Positions 35,761 to 47,260 of a stretch of DNA of 64,000 nt are shown one piece after another. Both the position numbers and the translations under genes were made by a program. The stretch is from Aphrophora alni (Eukaryota > Arthropoda > Insecta > Hemiptera > Aphrophoridae), in NCBI GenBank assembly GCA_963513935.1, contig OY740773.1, positions 100,549,291-100,613,290 of the forward strand, in the 5' to 3' direction. Within the stretch, counting starts at the first letter, position 1; each line of letters begins with the position of its first letter. The notes under the pieces were generated by a model. That model had not been told where the DNA came from and did not search any database. It saw only the letters and a list, made by a program, of their open reading frames with translations.

Positions 35761-37284
35761 CATAAACTTAGATAAAGTTTAATAAACAAGAATATAACAA
35801 TATAACATGTTACACGGCTATAAAGAAGCACTTCAACAAAATAACAATAATACGCTACGATAAAATAAAATAAACAACAATTAAAAAATATTACAAGTGC
35901 CCTCCCTGCAATGAGTAAACAAGGATAAAATTTAATGAAATTAAATATACAAATAAATAAAATATTACAGGGGTGTAAGGAGCTCTCCAATAATTTAATT
36001 GAAATATTTTAAATTTTATCCAAAATTTTCAGGTAACTCGAAAAGGACAATTCCCAATGTAGGATCTCAACATTGTCCGAATGAAATTGGGTAGGACCAT
36101 ACTAGTTTAGGCTAAGAATCTTTTTAACTAATTTGTAGATATTCGAAATTTAGTATTGCATCCATAGTTCACTATCACTTTTGGATCGACTTTCCAACCC
36201 ATTATTTTTAGAGAAATAATGATAAATACTCTTTGATTAGGTCTTTGGTTTTGTTACAGAAATTTGTGCACTGTTTATTATAGATTACACTGCTAGATGT
36301 ACCGAAAGTGCTTTTAACAGCATCCAGTGTTTCTCTTTTAACAGCATCCAATGTGTCTGGATTCAGTTCATAAATTATCCTTAATTATTTTTCCTTATTT
36401 TCAACTAGCCTTTTAAAAAATATATTTAAGCACTATGGTTGCTATAAGTGGCCTATTCCTCTAATTGATTAATGTGCATGGCATCTAGTAGTATCATATT
36501 GTAGACCTAATATACTTATTTTTAAAAGTTTACAATAGAAAAGGTTAGGTTTAGGATGTAGATACTTTCACTACAAGTAGGGATTACATATATTTTCAGT
36601 AAAAGTAGGAGCTTGTAGACGTAGTAGCTTTGAAGGAACAAATCTGCATGAGGGAGCATTGCTAAATTTCTGCCAGCAGTGTTTGATTTGGATTGCCTAT
36701 GCCAGCGGGAGACGTTCAATATTAAAACTTTAACGCAGGAAAAGATTCATTTAGCTTCAACAATGTAATAACTTGAATATTTTAATGTAATAAAAGACAA
36801 ATTTTTTTTTAAATCCCATGTCTGTAACTATTTTTAATTGAGAGATACAAACATAAGAACCATTCGTTGGAAAAAGTATACAAATATAAAACTTACTTTT
36901 CGTAATTCAATATTTCAATGTTATTTACTAGTTATGTATATTTTTTCTTGTTTAAAAAAACTTTTCCTAAACTAGCATACATTTACTTTGATATTTATTT
37001 ACTTATTTCATAAATTACTTTATTAAATCTGAGCTTGACTGTCCATCTTGTTAATACTGAGAATGGCTGCAGGCGTCACAGAGATATATCTTAAATTCAG
37101 AGTAATATCAGCCAAAAATCAAAATTTTTTCGAATGCTATGGCCTAAACATTTACTATAAAATTCCCTGCATCTACTACAAACCAAAACATATAATAAAA
37201 TGTAGCCTAAATAAAACAAAAAATTAATATTATTTTGAATTATTTTATTTTTTTTTAGAAATTTTTTTTTGAATAAATTTCTTC

Positions 37285-37705
37285 GGTACTTACGTATTAA
37301 CGCCACCGCAGCAGAAGTTGCGCTAATGCGCATGTGCCAATAAAGAGCAAACTGGTTTAAGGGAAGCAAAATTCCATTTTTTTCAGCTTTGAGATTTATA
37401 TACTTTCATTTTATGATTTGTCGCAAAAATTTTAGGCGTAGATTGGCGGCACTTCACTTTTAAAGCTCACGTTTATCCATGATCTAATTTCAAATTATTA
37501 ACTTCAATAAACTTACGAAAGGTTTGGCCAGGTGAGTATATATATATATATATATAAGGTTTGGCCAGGTGTTTATATATATATATATATATATATAGCT
37601 ACCTGGCCAAAGCTGTCGTGATATATAATTATATCGCAAAGTAAGCAAATATTGGCGCATGCGCATTAGCAACTTCTGCTGCGGTGGCGTTAATAAGTAA
37701 GTACC
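37285..37705. mobile_element. MITE with 8-bp target duplication
   Basis: 421 bp flanked by ATTTCTTC on both sides (37277-37284, 37706-37713). Inverted termini of about 50 bp start GGTACTTACNTATTAACGCC and continue through CGCAGCAGAAGTTGC and GCGCATG. The interior has AT microsatellites alternating with direct and inverted copies of TTTGGCCAGGT. The 8-bp duplication suggests hAT or Merlin; the GG start disfavours hAT. Superfamily not assigned. Confidence 0.8.
37541..37597. repeat. AT microsatellites with GGCCAGGT blocks
   Basis: Two (TA)n runs separated by AAGGTTTGGCCAGGTG, followed by the inverse CTACCTGGCCAAAGC. Forms a hairpin within the MITE. Confidence 0.7.
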
Positions 37706-38365
37706 ATTTCTTCTATATTCAAATTTAAAAAAGTGTTTTATTAAATGTACTAGTTGTGATGCAATAAAAATGAGACATATCCATTCATTTTATTTTATTT
37801 TTACAATTCAAAAACTATTTGTAAATGAAGTTTAATTTATAAACTGTATCAACTTTATAAATTGTAATTATATTTCTGTAAATATTGTTACTACTGTAAA
37901 TAAAAAATAAAAAAACAAAGAAAAAATAAAATAAAATAAAATAATATTTAAATAGCCTACTTGTTACACAATATTTGATTAAAATATAAATGACTATTTA
38001 ATATTATAATTAGACTAATTCCCTATTTTATACAGAGTATTTGTTTAATTTTAAATTGTTTTTATTTAAAATTATTACATTATTAAGTACAAAGCTTAAT
38101 ATTTTTATCAATGACAATAATGTCTACACATTAAATAAATATGGCAAAGGATTAAATTAAAACTTCCATAACAATTCAAATTAATAGTTTATTATTGTTT
38201 ATTATCTGTGATTACATAATTTTCAGATTGAGCTTTTTATTATAAAATTTAATAAACAAGTTCAGTAAACACTACATTTTTAAGAGTTCGAGTCCAAGAC
38301 TAGATAATATGTAATAGTTGGAAGGAGTAATATTTTGTATTGTATTTCTGGTACCGGTAATAATA

Positions 38366-39036
38366 TAGTGTACATGCCGGTTGAATTTAATGGCAAAAAA
38401 TCATTAAATCGGTTACTACCTACCTTAATTTGAAAGAATTAGGTCATATTTGATGTCGGGACACACTTTTGAAATAAAAAAAGAAGTTAGTTTAGTAGAA
38501 AATGACAATCCTAAAAACAAGAATTCAAGGAGCGTTAAGGTTACTAAATATGTGAATTTTCATCCATATTACTACGTTAATCAATGTCTCATCACTCGAT
38601 GTTTATGTTCATCAGTGAAAATAGGTCTGATTAGGTAATTAGATCTATACACCTCACTGTCAAACTAAATGTTCATACTGTCAATCATGTTGATTTATTA
38701 TATCGCAAAATCTTTTACATACTAGTTAAGTACATAAAGATCTAGGAATTCATACAGTGTAGTGATATTAACTTGTCAAAAGACATGTAATGTGTATGAG
38801 TTAAACGATATGCTATTATCTTCCTTCCAAGTAATGCATGAACCTAGACGCATAGGCTCATTGCGGAAGCAGAAATTGAATGTATACTGACATATTGCTT
38901 ATTTATGACAAAAATTATATATTTTTGTATTTCAAAAGTGTCTTCTAACATCAAATATGATCTACGTCTTTCAAATTAAGGTAAGTAGTAACCGATTTCA
39001 TGATATTTCGCCAATAAATTCAACCAGCATGTAGGC
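38366..39036. repeat. Foldback 1 (arms about 110 bp)
   Basis: 38366-38480 and 38926-39036 are inverted copies at roughly 80% (shared GGTTGAATTTAxTGGC, AAATCGGTTACTAC, CTTAATTTGAAAG, CATATTTGATGT). The 445-bp spacer has no clear coding. Possibly a MITE or the outer part of the adjacent foldback. Confidence 0.65.
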
Positions 39037-39084
39037 TACACTCTATAATTACATTTCCTACATTAGAAAAACAAACAAAATATG

Positions 39085-39624
39085 CAGTAATTGTGCAATC
39101 AACTGCCACAAGCTTTTTACTAGCTAAATGTTGACAATTTGACATAAAACATTTTCTGTTATATAAATGACATCTTCCTTAACTGGAATTTATACTTTTC
39201 AATGGTGGAAATCAAGCTAGGCCTATCTAAGAAGACAGTTTTCAAGCATTTTGAAGTTACATTGTCTGTAGTAGGCCTAGTTATGATTTATGACAACTCG
39301 TGAATCAATGCATGGTCAAAATCATCAATGTTTAGGTTATTTCACCCCAAAAAATAGGTCTGTTTATAAGAAATGTCAAATAATAGAGGCGTAGTAACAT
39401 TAATTTGTGATATTTTCTTAATGAGAGTATTCAACATTTGTAACTTCAAAATGCTTGAAAACTGTCTTCTTAAATAGCTTGTTTTTGGTTAAATAATAGA
39501 TTTCGACCATTGAAAAGTGTAAATCGTGATAAAGAAAGATATCATTTATGTAACAGGTGTTTTATTTCAAATTGTCAACATTTAGCTAGTAAAAAGCTTG
39601 TGACAGTCGATTGCACAATTACCA
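39085..39624. repeat. Foldback 2 (arms about 180 bp)
   Basis: 39085-39261 and 39440-39624 are inverted copies at roughly 80-85% with perfect blocks such as AAGCTTTTTACTAGCTAAAT and GAAGACAGTTTTCAAGCATT. The spacer is about 178 bp. Lies 1 kb upstream of Hsp70. Confidence 0.75.
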
Positions 39625-40309
39625 AATATATGTTTATCTAACTTTTTTGTTTTTTAATCTGACTCTATGCTTATATTTGACAAGTTATTTAGGTTGCAAA
39701 CAGCTCATATCTTGGAGCATTTCAACTTTTACTCTAACCAATTTTCAGAATTCTATTCATGTTAAATTTGAAAATACCAAAACTTGATCTAACCTACCAT
39801 ACTATGTTCTGTATGTTAAAAGCCTAAAAATGAATTATGACCTCAAGAATAAACAAGGAACCAATAACCATCAACTGCCTGGATATTAAATGTTATTTTG
39901 TACGTAAAGTCTGACCCACATCATAAAAAAAAAATTTATCATTGCCGGTACGTTAGAAAAAACATTAAGGTTAAGCTATAAGTTTTCTAAAATAATACTT
40001 GTCCAGATAAAAACCAAGTCAATCATTTTACTTACATTAGAATAAATGTTACTATGTTATGTAACTTGTTTACTGGTTCTATACTTTACAAGTATGTAAT
40101 TAAAAATAAACGGATAGTGCAAGATACAAGCACAGTTTTAAAATTATAATCAATGGTAACTCATACCTGGTAAATATATTACCATCCCCAAATCCCAATG
40201 TTCCCACAACATACAGCATTACAGCATTCAGCAGTCAGCTGATTCTATAATATTCTTCTTTCTCGGTGCTATTGTTATTCATTCCTTGTCTATACGGTTT
40301 ATTATCGCT

Positions 40310-40323
40310 TGAAATTTCGTGAT
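40310..40323 (+). promoter_or_regulatory. Heat-shock element, distal
   Basis: GAA at 40311-40313, AT, TTC at 40316-40318, GT, then GAT. Two perfect alternating heat-shock-factor pentamers and an imperfect third lie about 290 nt before the Hsp70 start codon. A weaker TTTnnGAA pair lies at 40354-40361. Confidence 0.6.
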
Positions 40324-40389
40324 TGGTGGAATTTGAACAATAATAACCAAACTTTTTGGAATTTAAAAAAAATTGTCTAAGAAATGATA

Positions 40390-40402
40390 GAACATTCAGG
40401 AT
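40390..40402 (+). promoter_or_regulatory. Heat-shock element, proximal
   Basis: GAA, CA, TTC, AG, GAT: the same three-pentamer arrangement as the distal element. It lies immediately upstream of the TATA box, the usual placement in insect hsp70 promoters. Confidence 0.65.
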
Positions 40403-40404
40403 AA

Positions 40405-40410
40405 TATAAA
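40405..40410 (+). promoter_or_regulatory. TATA box of Hsp70
   Basis: TATAAA three bases after the proximal heat-shock element. Transcription would start near 40435, giving a 5' UTR of about 170 nt, a normal length for insect hsp70. The start site is inferred from spacing only. Confidence 0.55.
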
Positions 40411-40603
40411 CGATAACCTATCAAATTACCTATAAGTATTCACTTTATCCATGAAATATTTTGTTCAATTTTACTAGTGTGTACACATAACTTGTGAAAT
40501 ATACTGAATGTGCATCTAGTTTGATTTTTGAATACAGTGCAGTGTCTTGTGTTTATGGTTATTTGAAAGTATTTTATTTTACATAAATTGTTAATAAATA
40601 AAC

Positions 40604-42499
40604 ATGTCGGGGTCAACAGCAATTGGAATTGATTTAGGTACAACATTTTCGTGTGTTGGTGCTTTTGTGCAGGGTAAAGTAGAAATTATTGCCAATGACC
40701 AAGGAAATAGAACAACTCCAAGTTATGTGGCTTTTACTGATAATGAACGACTTATTGGTGATGCAGCTAAAAACCAGGTAGCTTTAAATCCCAAAAACAC
40801 AATTTTCGATGCCAAACGACTCATCGGTCGCCGTTTTGATGATCCAGTAGTTCAGAGTGATATTAAACATTGGCCTTTTGAAGTTATAAGTGATGTAGGA
40901 AAACCGAAGATTCGAGTTGAATATAAAGGAGAGAAAATAGTTCTTGCTCCAGAAGAAATAAGCTCTATGGTTTTAACAAAAATGAAGGAAACTGCAGAGA
41001 CATTTTTAGGAAAACCTGTTAGAGATGCAGTTATCACTGTACCTGCTTATTTTAATGATTCTCAACGGCAGGCTACAAAGAATGCAGGAGCTATTGCTGG
41101 AATAAATGTTCTTCGAATAATTAATGAACCAACTGCAGCAGCTTTGGCATACGGCTTAGAAAAAAATTTAAAAGGTGAAAAAAATGTACTAATTTTTGAC
41201 CTTGGAGGTGGAACATTTGATGTATCCATTCTTACTATTGATGAAGGTTCATTATTTGAAGTGAGAGCTACAGCTGGTGATACACATCTAGGTGGTGAAG
41301 ATTTTGATAATCGAATGGTAAACCATTTTGTTGAAGAAATTAAAAGAAAATATAACAAAAATATTCAAGATAATCCAAGGGCTATTCGTAGGCTAAGATC
41401 CGCATGTGAACGAGCAAAGAGAACTTTATCATCCAGCACTGAAGGAAATATTGAAATTGATGCTTTGTTTGATGGAATAGATTTTTATAGTAAAATTTCA
41501 AGAGCTCGCTTTGAAGAAATTTGTTCAGATTTATTTCGATCAACACTACTACCTGTTGAAAAAGCCCTTAGAGATGCTAAAATGGACAAATCTTCAATCC
41601 ATGATGTAGTTCTTGTTGGAGGATCTATACGGATACCAAAAATTCAAAATCTATTGCAAAATTTCTTTGCTGGAAAGTCATTAAACCTTTCAATAAATCC
41701 AGATGAAGCAGTTGCGTATGGGGCAGCTGTCCAAGCTGCTATCATAAGTGGAGATACAAGCTCAGTAATCCAAGATCTTCTCCTTGTAGATGTAGCACCA
41801 TTATCTCTTGGAATTGAAACTGCAGGAGGTATAATGACAAATATTATTGAAAGAAACACGAAAATTCCTTGTAAACAAGGAAAAACTTTTACGACATTTT
41901 CTGACAATCAGCCTGCTGTTACGGTTCAAGTATTTGAAGGCGAACGAGCAATGACACAAGATAATAACTTACTTGGAACATTTGATTTAACTGGTATACC
42001 TCCAGCTCCTCGAGGAATACCCCAAATAGATGTTACATTTGACATAGACGCTAATGGAATATTAAATGTCTCAGCAAAAGATATCAGTACTGGTCGTTCA
42101 AAGAATATAGTGATTAAAAATGATAAAGGACGATTAACCAAGGAAGAAATTGATCGAATGGTGAATGATGCTGAAAGATATAAAGATGATGATAACGAAC
42201 AACGACAACGAATTAATGCCAAAAACCGGTTGGAGAGTTATGCATTTTATGTGAAGCAGGCTATTGACGAAAGTGGGGATAAATTGACGGAAAGTGATAA
42301 AAAATTAGCAAGAGACAAATGTGAAGACATTGTATCTTGGCTTGATAGAAACAATCTTGCCGTAAAAGAAGAATATGAACATAAATATTATGAATTAGAG
42401 AGAGTCTGTGCTCCAATTATGATTAAACTTCATGGTGGAGGTACTCGAAAACAAACAGGGAATGCTACTGGAGGACCTACTGTCGAAGAAGTAGAATAA
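40604..42499 (+). CDS. Hsp70: Hsp70, intronless, C-terminal EEVE
   Basis: ATP-dependent chaperone of the cytosolic/nuclear Hsp70 family, 631 aa in one exon. The nucleotide-binding domain covers about residues 1-385, with signatures IDLGTTFS (9-16), [14 protein letters not shown] (about 199-212) and [13 protein letters not shown] (about 336-348, where Ile replaces the usual Thr of GGSTRIPK). The linker [15 protein letters not shown] is followed by the beta-sandwich and the lid. There is no signal peptide and no KDEL, so it is neither the ER nor the mitochondrial form. The tail is short, lacks GGMP-type repeats and ends GGPTVEEVE, so the last residue is Glu instead of Asp in the TPR-cochaperone motif. 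The lack of introns plus upstream heat-shock elements fits an inducible gene. No poly(A) tract marks it as a retrocopy. A possible AATAAA is at 43202-43207. Confidence 0.96.
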   Translation: MSGSTAIGIDLGTTFSCVGAFVQGKVEIIANDQGNRTTPSYVAFTDNERLIGDAAKNQVALNPKNTIFDAKRLIGRRFDDPVVQSDIKHWPFEVISDVGKPKIRVEYKGEKIVLAPEEISSMVLTKMKETAETFLGKPVRDAVITVPAYFNDSQRQATKNAGAIAGINVLRIINEPTAAALAYGLEKNLKGEKNVLIFDLGGGTFDVSILTIDEGSLFEVRATAGDTHLGGEDFDNRMVNHFVEEIKRKYNKNIQDNPRAIRRLRSACERAKRTLSSSTEGNIEIDALFDGIDFYSKISRARFEEICSDLFRSTLLPVEKALRDAKMDKSSIHDVVLVGGSIRIPKIQNLLQNFFAGKSLNLSINPDEAVAYGAAVQAAIISGDTSSVIQDLLLVDVAPLSLGIETAGGIMTNIIERNTKIPCKQGKTFTTFSDNQPAVTVQVFEGERAMTQDNNLLGTFDLTGIPPAPRGIPQIDVTFDIDANGILNVSAKDISTGRSKNIVIKNDKGRLTKEEIDRMVNDAERYKDDDNEQRQRINAKNRLESYAFYVKQAIDESGDKLTESDKKLARDKCEDIVSWLDRNNLAVKEEYEHKYYELERVCAPIMIKLHGGGTRKQTGNATGGPTVEEVE

Positions 42500-43460
42500 T
42501 TGCATACAGTCTTGTAAATAATGCTAACTATTTTTCTTCATCATTATTAATTTCTAATTAATTATATATTTTATATCTATGTTTATGTAACAATATTCTA
42601 AATTAATTTCTGTATATTAGATTAATATTTCTCGTTAATAATTATTAATTATTAGCATCTAAGTTATTGTACTAACTTCAAACCATAACCCATTTTTCAT
42701 ATTTTATATTTAATAATTTAGATATGTTAGTTAATAATTTGTTAATTATTGCTTTAAAACGAGGGTAAGGTACAAAGAGTACACTATATACTTATTTGAA
42801 TATATTTCCAAACAATAGGCCTACTCCTACTTTTAATTGAGTTGTAAAATTTTTATTTAAAAAAACACATTTCTTCTTTCAGTATCAATTCCCTTAAATT
42901 AAACCAATTTTCAATCAATCAATTAGAGTTTATTTTTTTAAGTTATATTTTTTTAAATATTTACGTAGAAAGAAAATTGTTTAACCATTTGAGAAGTATG
43001 TTATGGCATCAACGATACTTTTGAATGGTGATTTTTTTTCCATGTGTTTTTTATAGGACTGAAACATAATGCAATAATTTAAACTTTGTTTTTATGATTA
43101 ATTAAATGTTTAGTTAGTTAATTAATTAATTAAATTTACATCGGCAATATGTATAATTTTGGCATAGTTTATTATTTAAAAAAAAAAAATTATGTGGGTA
43201 CAATAAAGAAAATAAATATATATATATATATATATATACACTGATTTTTATAAGAGTTTTACATTGTACTATATTGTATCTACTTAAATATCCCAGCCCA
43301 ATTCAATTTATTTACTTTTAATATAATACCAATAAACTTGATCATTAAGAATATTTTAAACACTCAGAAGGCCTAAACCTAAACTGTTATTAATAAGAGT
43401 TATATTTCACATATTATTTATTTCATCAGACAGAAGTATTAACTAAATTTAATGTATGGT
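42500..43460. other. Hsp70 3' flank
   Basis: AT-rich 3' UTR and flank. The first canonical AATAAA after the stop is at 43202-43207. No coding. Confidence 0.4.
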
Positions 43461-43462
43461 AT

Positions 43463-44923
43463 TTAAACCTCTGTCAGTCATACTCTAAAAATAACACTGT
43501 TAGTTGCAGTGTATCAAAATAATACCTTTGAATTTAAACACTTCCTACATCTATATAATTGTGTTAATAAATTATAATTGTGCTATAAATGAAACTGTGT
43601 TATAACATGATTACTGTCAACAAATAATAGGATTGTCAATCATTTTTACTGAATACTGCAAGTATTTTTGTAAAACATTGTATGCTTTAGAACAGTGGTT
43701 CCCAACCTTTTATGGGGCATCACCCCTTTGTGGAATATGACTCACACCTGTCACACCCTTCTGTTAGTACTGTATACATAATTTAATTTTAAGTAACATG
43801 TCGTTATACAAATAATAGAGTATGTTATTCTGTTAAATGGTTTATTACTATTTACAACAAATAATTAACCAATGCAGATGTGTGCAGAATTCTTCATCTC
43901 GCTATACTTCATCTCATGAGTTGGAGCTCAACCATAAACATTGGATATCTTGTAAGCCTGTTGAAGATAACAAGTTTCAGAGAGTTATTTTATATTACAT
44001 AAAATTATAAGCATTTGGGTTTGTGTGTGTATAATTTTTAAGGCTGATTTTCCGATAAAAATAGAAAAAAAACAGTTCTCTCAAAAACTGCTTTAACGAT
44101 TTTGATGAAATTTTAGTATGTTATTCTCCTTTTGATCTTGAAGAAAATGACTTCCCGCATCTCTGTAAAAATTACAGTTCAAAGTAATTAGTTATTATTT
44201 CCTTTTAGCTACGAGTTTATTTGTTTGTAAAATGCTACCGTGTATCCGCGACAGTAAAGATTCTACCCTACAGTACAGTTATATTTTTTTCTGCCTTTTA
44301 ATACTCATCGCCCCCCACAAATTTATCGCCCCCCTTAGAACCCAAATCGCCTACTTGGGGGCGATCGCCCCCAGGTTGGGAACCACTGCTTTAGAATTTA
44401 TCATAAATATAAACATATTTTAGTGATAATACAGTATATGTTAAATTTGTAAAACTGGAAATAAAAACAATAATTATATTTAATGAAAATTAGCACTTTT
44501 AGTCAAAAAATATGACTGGAAGAGTCAGAGTGTATCAAGTTGATACACAAACTTAAAAGCGTAACTGAATTATGTTGTTTTTTTAAAGTAAAATTAGAAT
44601 CTTTTTACAAACAACAATAATATTAGTGAAAAAATGAATGAAAAATCACAAAAAAAATTAAATCTCTGAAAGTTGAAAAACATTAATGGTCACACTATTT
44701 CAATTTGATAATTTTGAATTAGTTTCTGAAAATTTTGCAGTGTATCATATTGATACAAAAGCCTAAATCACATATTGTATATGATTGATATACTCGTAGT
44801 TCATTCAATTCCTCCACTGAACTGTGGTGGAAGGGAGGTAGGAACATATTGATGTGTGAATAAAAAAATGACAAAATGTTGCACTTGTGTCAATTTGACT
44901 TAATGTGACTGACAGAGGGTTAA
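43463..44923. mobile_element. piggyBac-like MITE 3 containing a hAT element
   Basis: TTAA at both ends with inverted termini TTAAACCTCTGTCAGTCATA and TTAACCCTCTGTCAGTCACA (18 of 20). 1461 bp, 757 bp after removing the nested hAT. It holds near-palindromic GTATCANNNTGATAC copies at about 44535 and 44743. No coding. Confidence 0.7.
43693..44388. mobile_element. hAT-family non-autonomous element
   Basis: 696 bp with inverted termini CAGTGGTTCCCAACCT, flanked by a perfect 8-bp duplication CTTTAGAA (43685-43692, 44389-44396). CAGTGGTTCCCAACC is a characteristic hAT end. No transposase domain; short C-rich open frames near 44300 are not genes. Confidence 0.92.
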
Positions 44924-44931
44924 AAAAAGAT

Positions 44932-44935
<4 letters not shown>

Positions 44936-44981
<46 letters not shown>
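44936..44981. repeat. (AT)n microsatellite
   Basis: About 23 uninterrupted AT units. Shorter (AT)n runs occur at 12165-12200, 35175-35195 and 43217-43240. Confidence 0.95.
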
Positions 44982-44982
<1 letters not shown>

Positions 44983-45087
44983 TTTACTGTAATAGCCTAC
45001 AGGTGCATGACATTGTAAGTTCAGAATATAGATTAATTTATTTCTACTTTAGGTTAGAATTTAATAGGGCACATAGCCTATTAGATT

Positions 45088-45458
45088 GGTTAGATTTTGT
45101 ATGGGCAGGAGACAGGCTCTCCTTGGAAAATGGTCCTCGGTATACCTTTTGTAAAATGGTCCTTGTGTTTTTAGTACACAAGTAAAAAACATACAAAAAA
45201 CACTAAAGTTTTGAAATATTTCGTAAACACTGTTCACTTTCTCAATCAGTAGAGTTAAGAAGAAGACTGAATTTGGTTCAACACTCAACACAGATCCATC
45301 CTATTCAGTCTTCTTCTTAACTCTACTGATTGAGAAAGTGAACAGTGTTTTTGAAATATTTCAAAACTTTAGTGTTTTTTACTTGTGTAGCTACTATTAG
45401 GCAATACCAAGGACCATTTTCCAAGGTAAGCCTGTCTCCTGTCCATACAAAATCTAAC
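45088..45458. repeat. Large near-perfect hairpin
   Basis: The inner arms 45197-45272 and 45303-45378 are almost identical in inverse orientation, with a 30-nt loop (45273-45302). Pairing continues outward with gaps to 45088 and 45458 (TTGGTTAGATTTTGTATGG, GGAGACAGGC, TTGGAAAATGGTCCT). AATTTATTTCTACTTT occurs as a direct copy just outside each arm. Confidence 0.85.
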
Positions 45459-46544
45459 CAATTTATTTCTACTTTGTTATTTGAAGGTCTACTTTTTCTA
45501 AAAACCATTTTAAAAATTTTCCACCTCCCTATCAAAGATCTCCTTCCATGCTTCATTTGTTTTCACACAAAAAATTCAATTACAATACTTATTTAACAAA
45601 CTTTTTTCATAACAGTTTATTTCTATTTGTTTGTCACATGAAGGCCTCCCTTTTCATCAAATACAGTACATATGAACTAAGTGAATCGAATCCAATATAT
45701 TTTTATAAATGTATTTAATTACGAATTCTAAAATAAAATTCAACACTTCATTCTTTAACCTTTTTGGAGGAGGGGAGAAAGTGTTTTATGATTTTAGAGC
45801 CTATAATTTAATCATTTTAAATAAAACAGACAGAGAAAATGTTTCTTTTTCTATTGGACTTACCAATATTTATTACAAAAAAAGAAACTATTATGTATCT
45901 TGCACAATATCAGAAAACTGCATTGATTTATGAAACTGAAAGAATCTGCATTTTCATTTTTAATACAGTTGTTATGAAATGGACACTTACTTGTTTAAAT
46001 TACAGGTTGTAAAATCAGAAAACTTCCCCCTCTCAAAAAAGGAAATTTAATTAAACCACAGTTACAAGGACAAAATTTTAAAACACAATTATATTATTTA
46101 GTTTATTCCTTTAAATAGCTTGATGACCATTTTGATAACAAGGACATTATCATTAGAGGGTTTTACTGTTAAACTGGAACAGAAGATGAAGTTATTGAAA
46201 TGTGCATCAAAGGATAAAATAAACTAAATAATAATTGTTTTTGTTCCTGAAATTGTGGTTAGGGGAATTATTAATTAATGTTAAAATTTCTAAAAATCTG
46301 AATTAATTAAATAAGACTGTATTTATAAATAAATGGTGGGAAAACCATCGCTCGAACTTTCCTACTCACTCATTTCTAAAACAAAATAAAAAAGAATCAA
46401 AACTAGTTGTCACAAAAAATATCTTTTGACAAGATGTTAATTAAAACTTGAATGAAAGTGGAAATGAATATGGCTTGTGCCATGAACACGACCTTAGCAT
46501 AAGTTGTAATAGATTAAATTGAGCTTTTAATGACAATGTTCAAG

Positions 46545-47260
46545 GTTCATTTTGTGTTTTTTGCTAATTTTTCATGATTTTTACTTGTGATTTTGCACGT
46601 GGGTTAGTCATTGATTTTTACATTTCACTAAAGTGGTGAGGAAATTAGTAGAATCGATTTTGAGAAATTAAGTACTTTATAAATACCCACCCACAAGTAC
46701 TTGTGTGCCGAGTATGTTGTGTTTTTTATAGAAATTGTTTAACAATCCTTTATCGGTGAACTTGTAGTATCTTGTGATGTTTATTGTAGTGTACATGTAA
46801 TAATTTTTGTTAAATGTTCGTCTTGGTGAATAACATCGTAATGTTGAAACTATAGTCAGACTTTAGAAGTATAAAGGACCATTTGAAGATTAGTACTGCT
46901 ATTCATAAGTATTTTATAGTAGTCTCATGGCATTTTAAGGGTTTTTACTGATAACTCACAAACCGTCATTTTTTGAAAAGTGGCGGCCAATATTTTGTCA
47001 TTGGTCAAGTGGCTAGACTTTAGAAAAATTTGATCAAAATCATTAGTGTTGTTTTTTATATAAAATATCTAAATATGGTGAAAATATGCCCACATGCCGA
47101 ATTTGATTAAAATCATTAGTGTTGTTTTTTATATAAAATATCTAAATATGGTGAAAATATGCCCACATGCCAAATTTGATTAAAATAATTTCATAAGTTT
47201 GGGTTGTAGATCACTAGACGTATGATAGACAGACATTATCCCCAAAACAAATTTTGGACT
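46545..47260. repeat. Dispersed repeat, copy 2, with 73-bp tandem duplication
   Basis: Same family as 15990-16640. Contains two units of 73 bp (47028-47100, 47101-47173) differing at two or three positions, and the start of a third. Confidence 0.6.

Noticed and set aside
41644..42222. Antisense open frames in Hsp70
   Set aside because: Shadow frames of the Hsp70 coding sequence.
44232..44423. 63-codon open frame
   Set aside because: Lies at the right end of the hAT element; composition-driven.
46795..46860. Similar GTTGAAAC string near 46.8 kb
   Set aside because: Same problem: no core and poor pairing.
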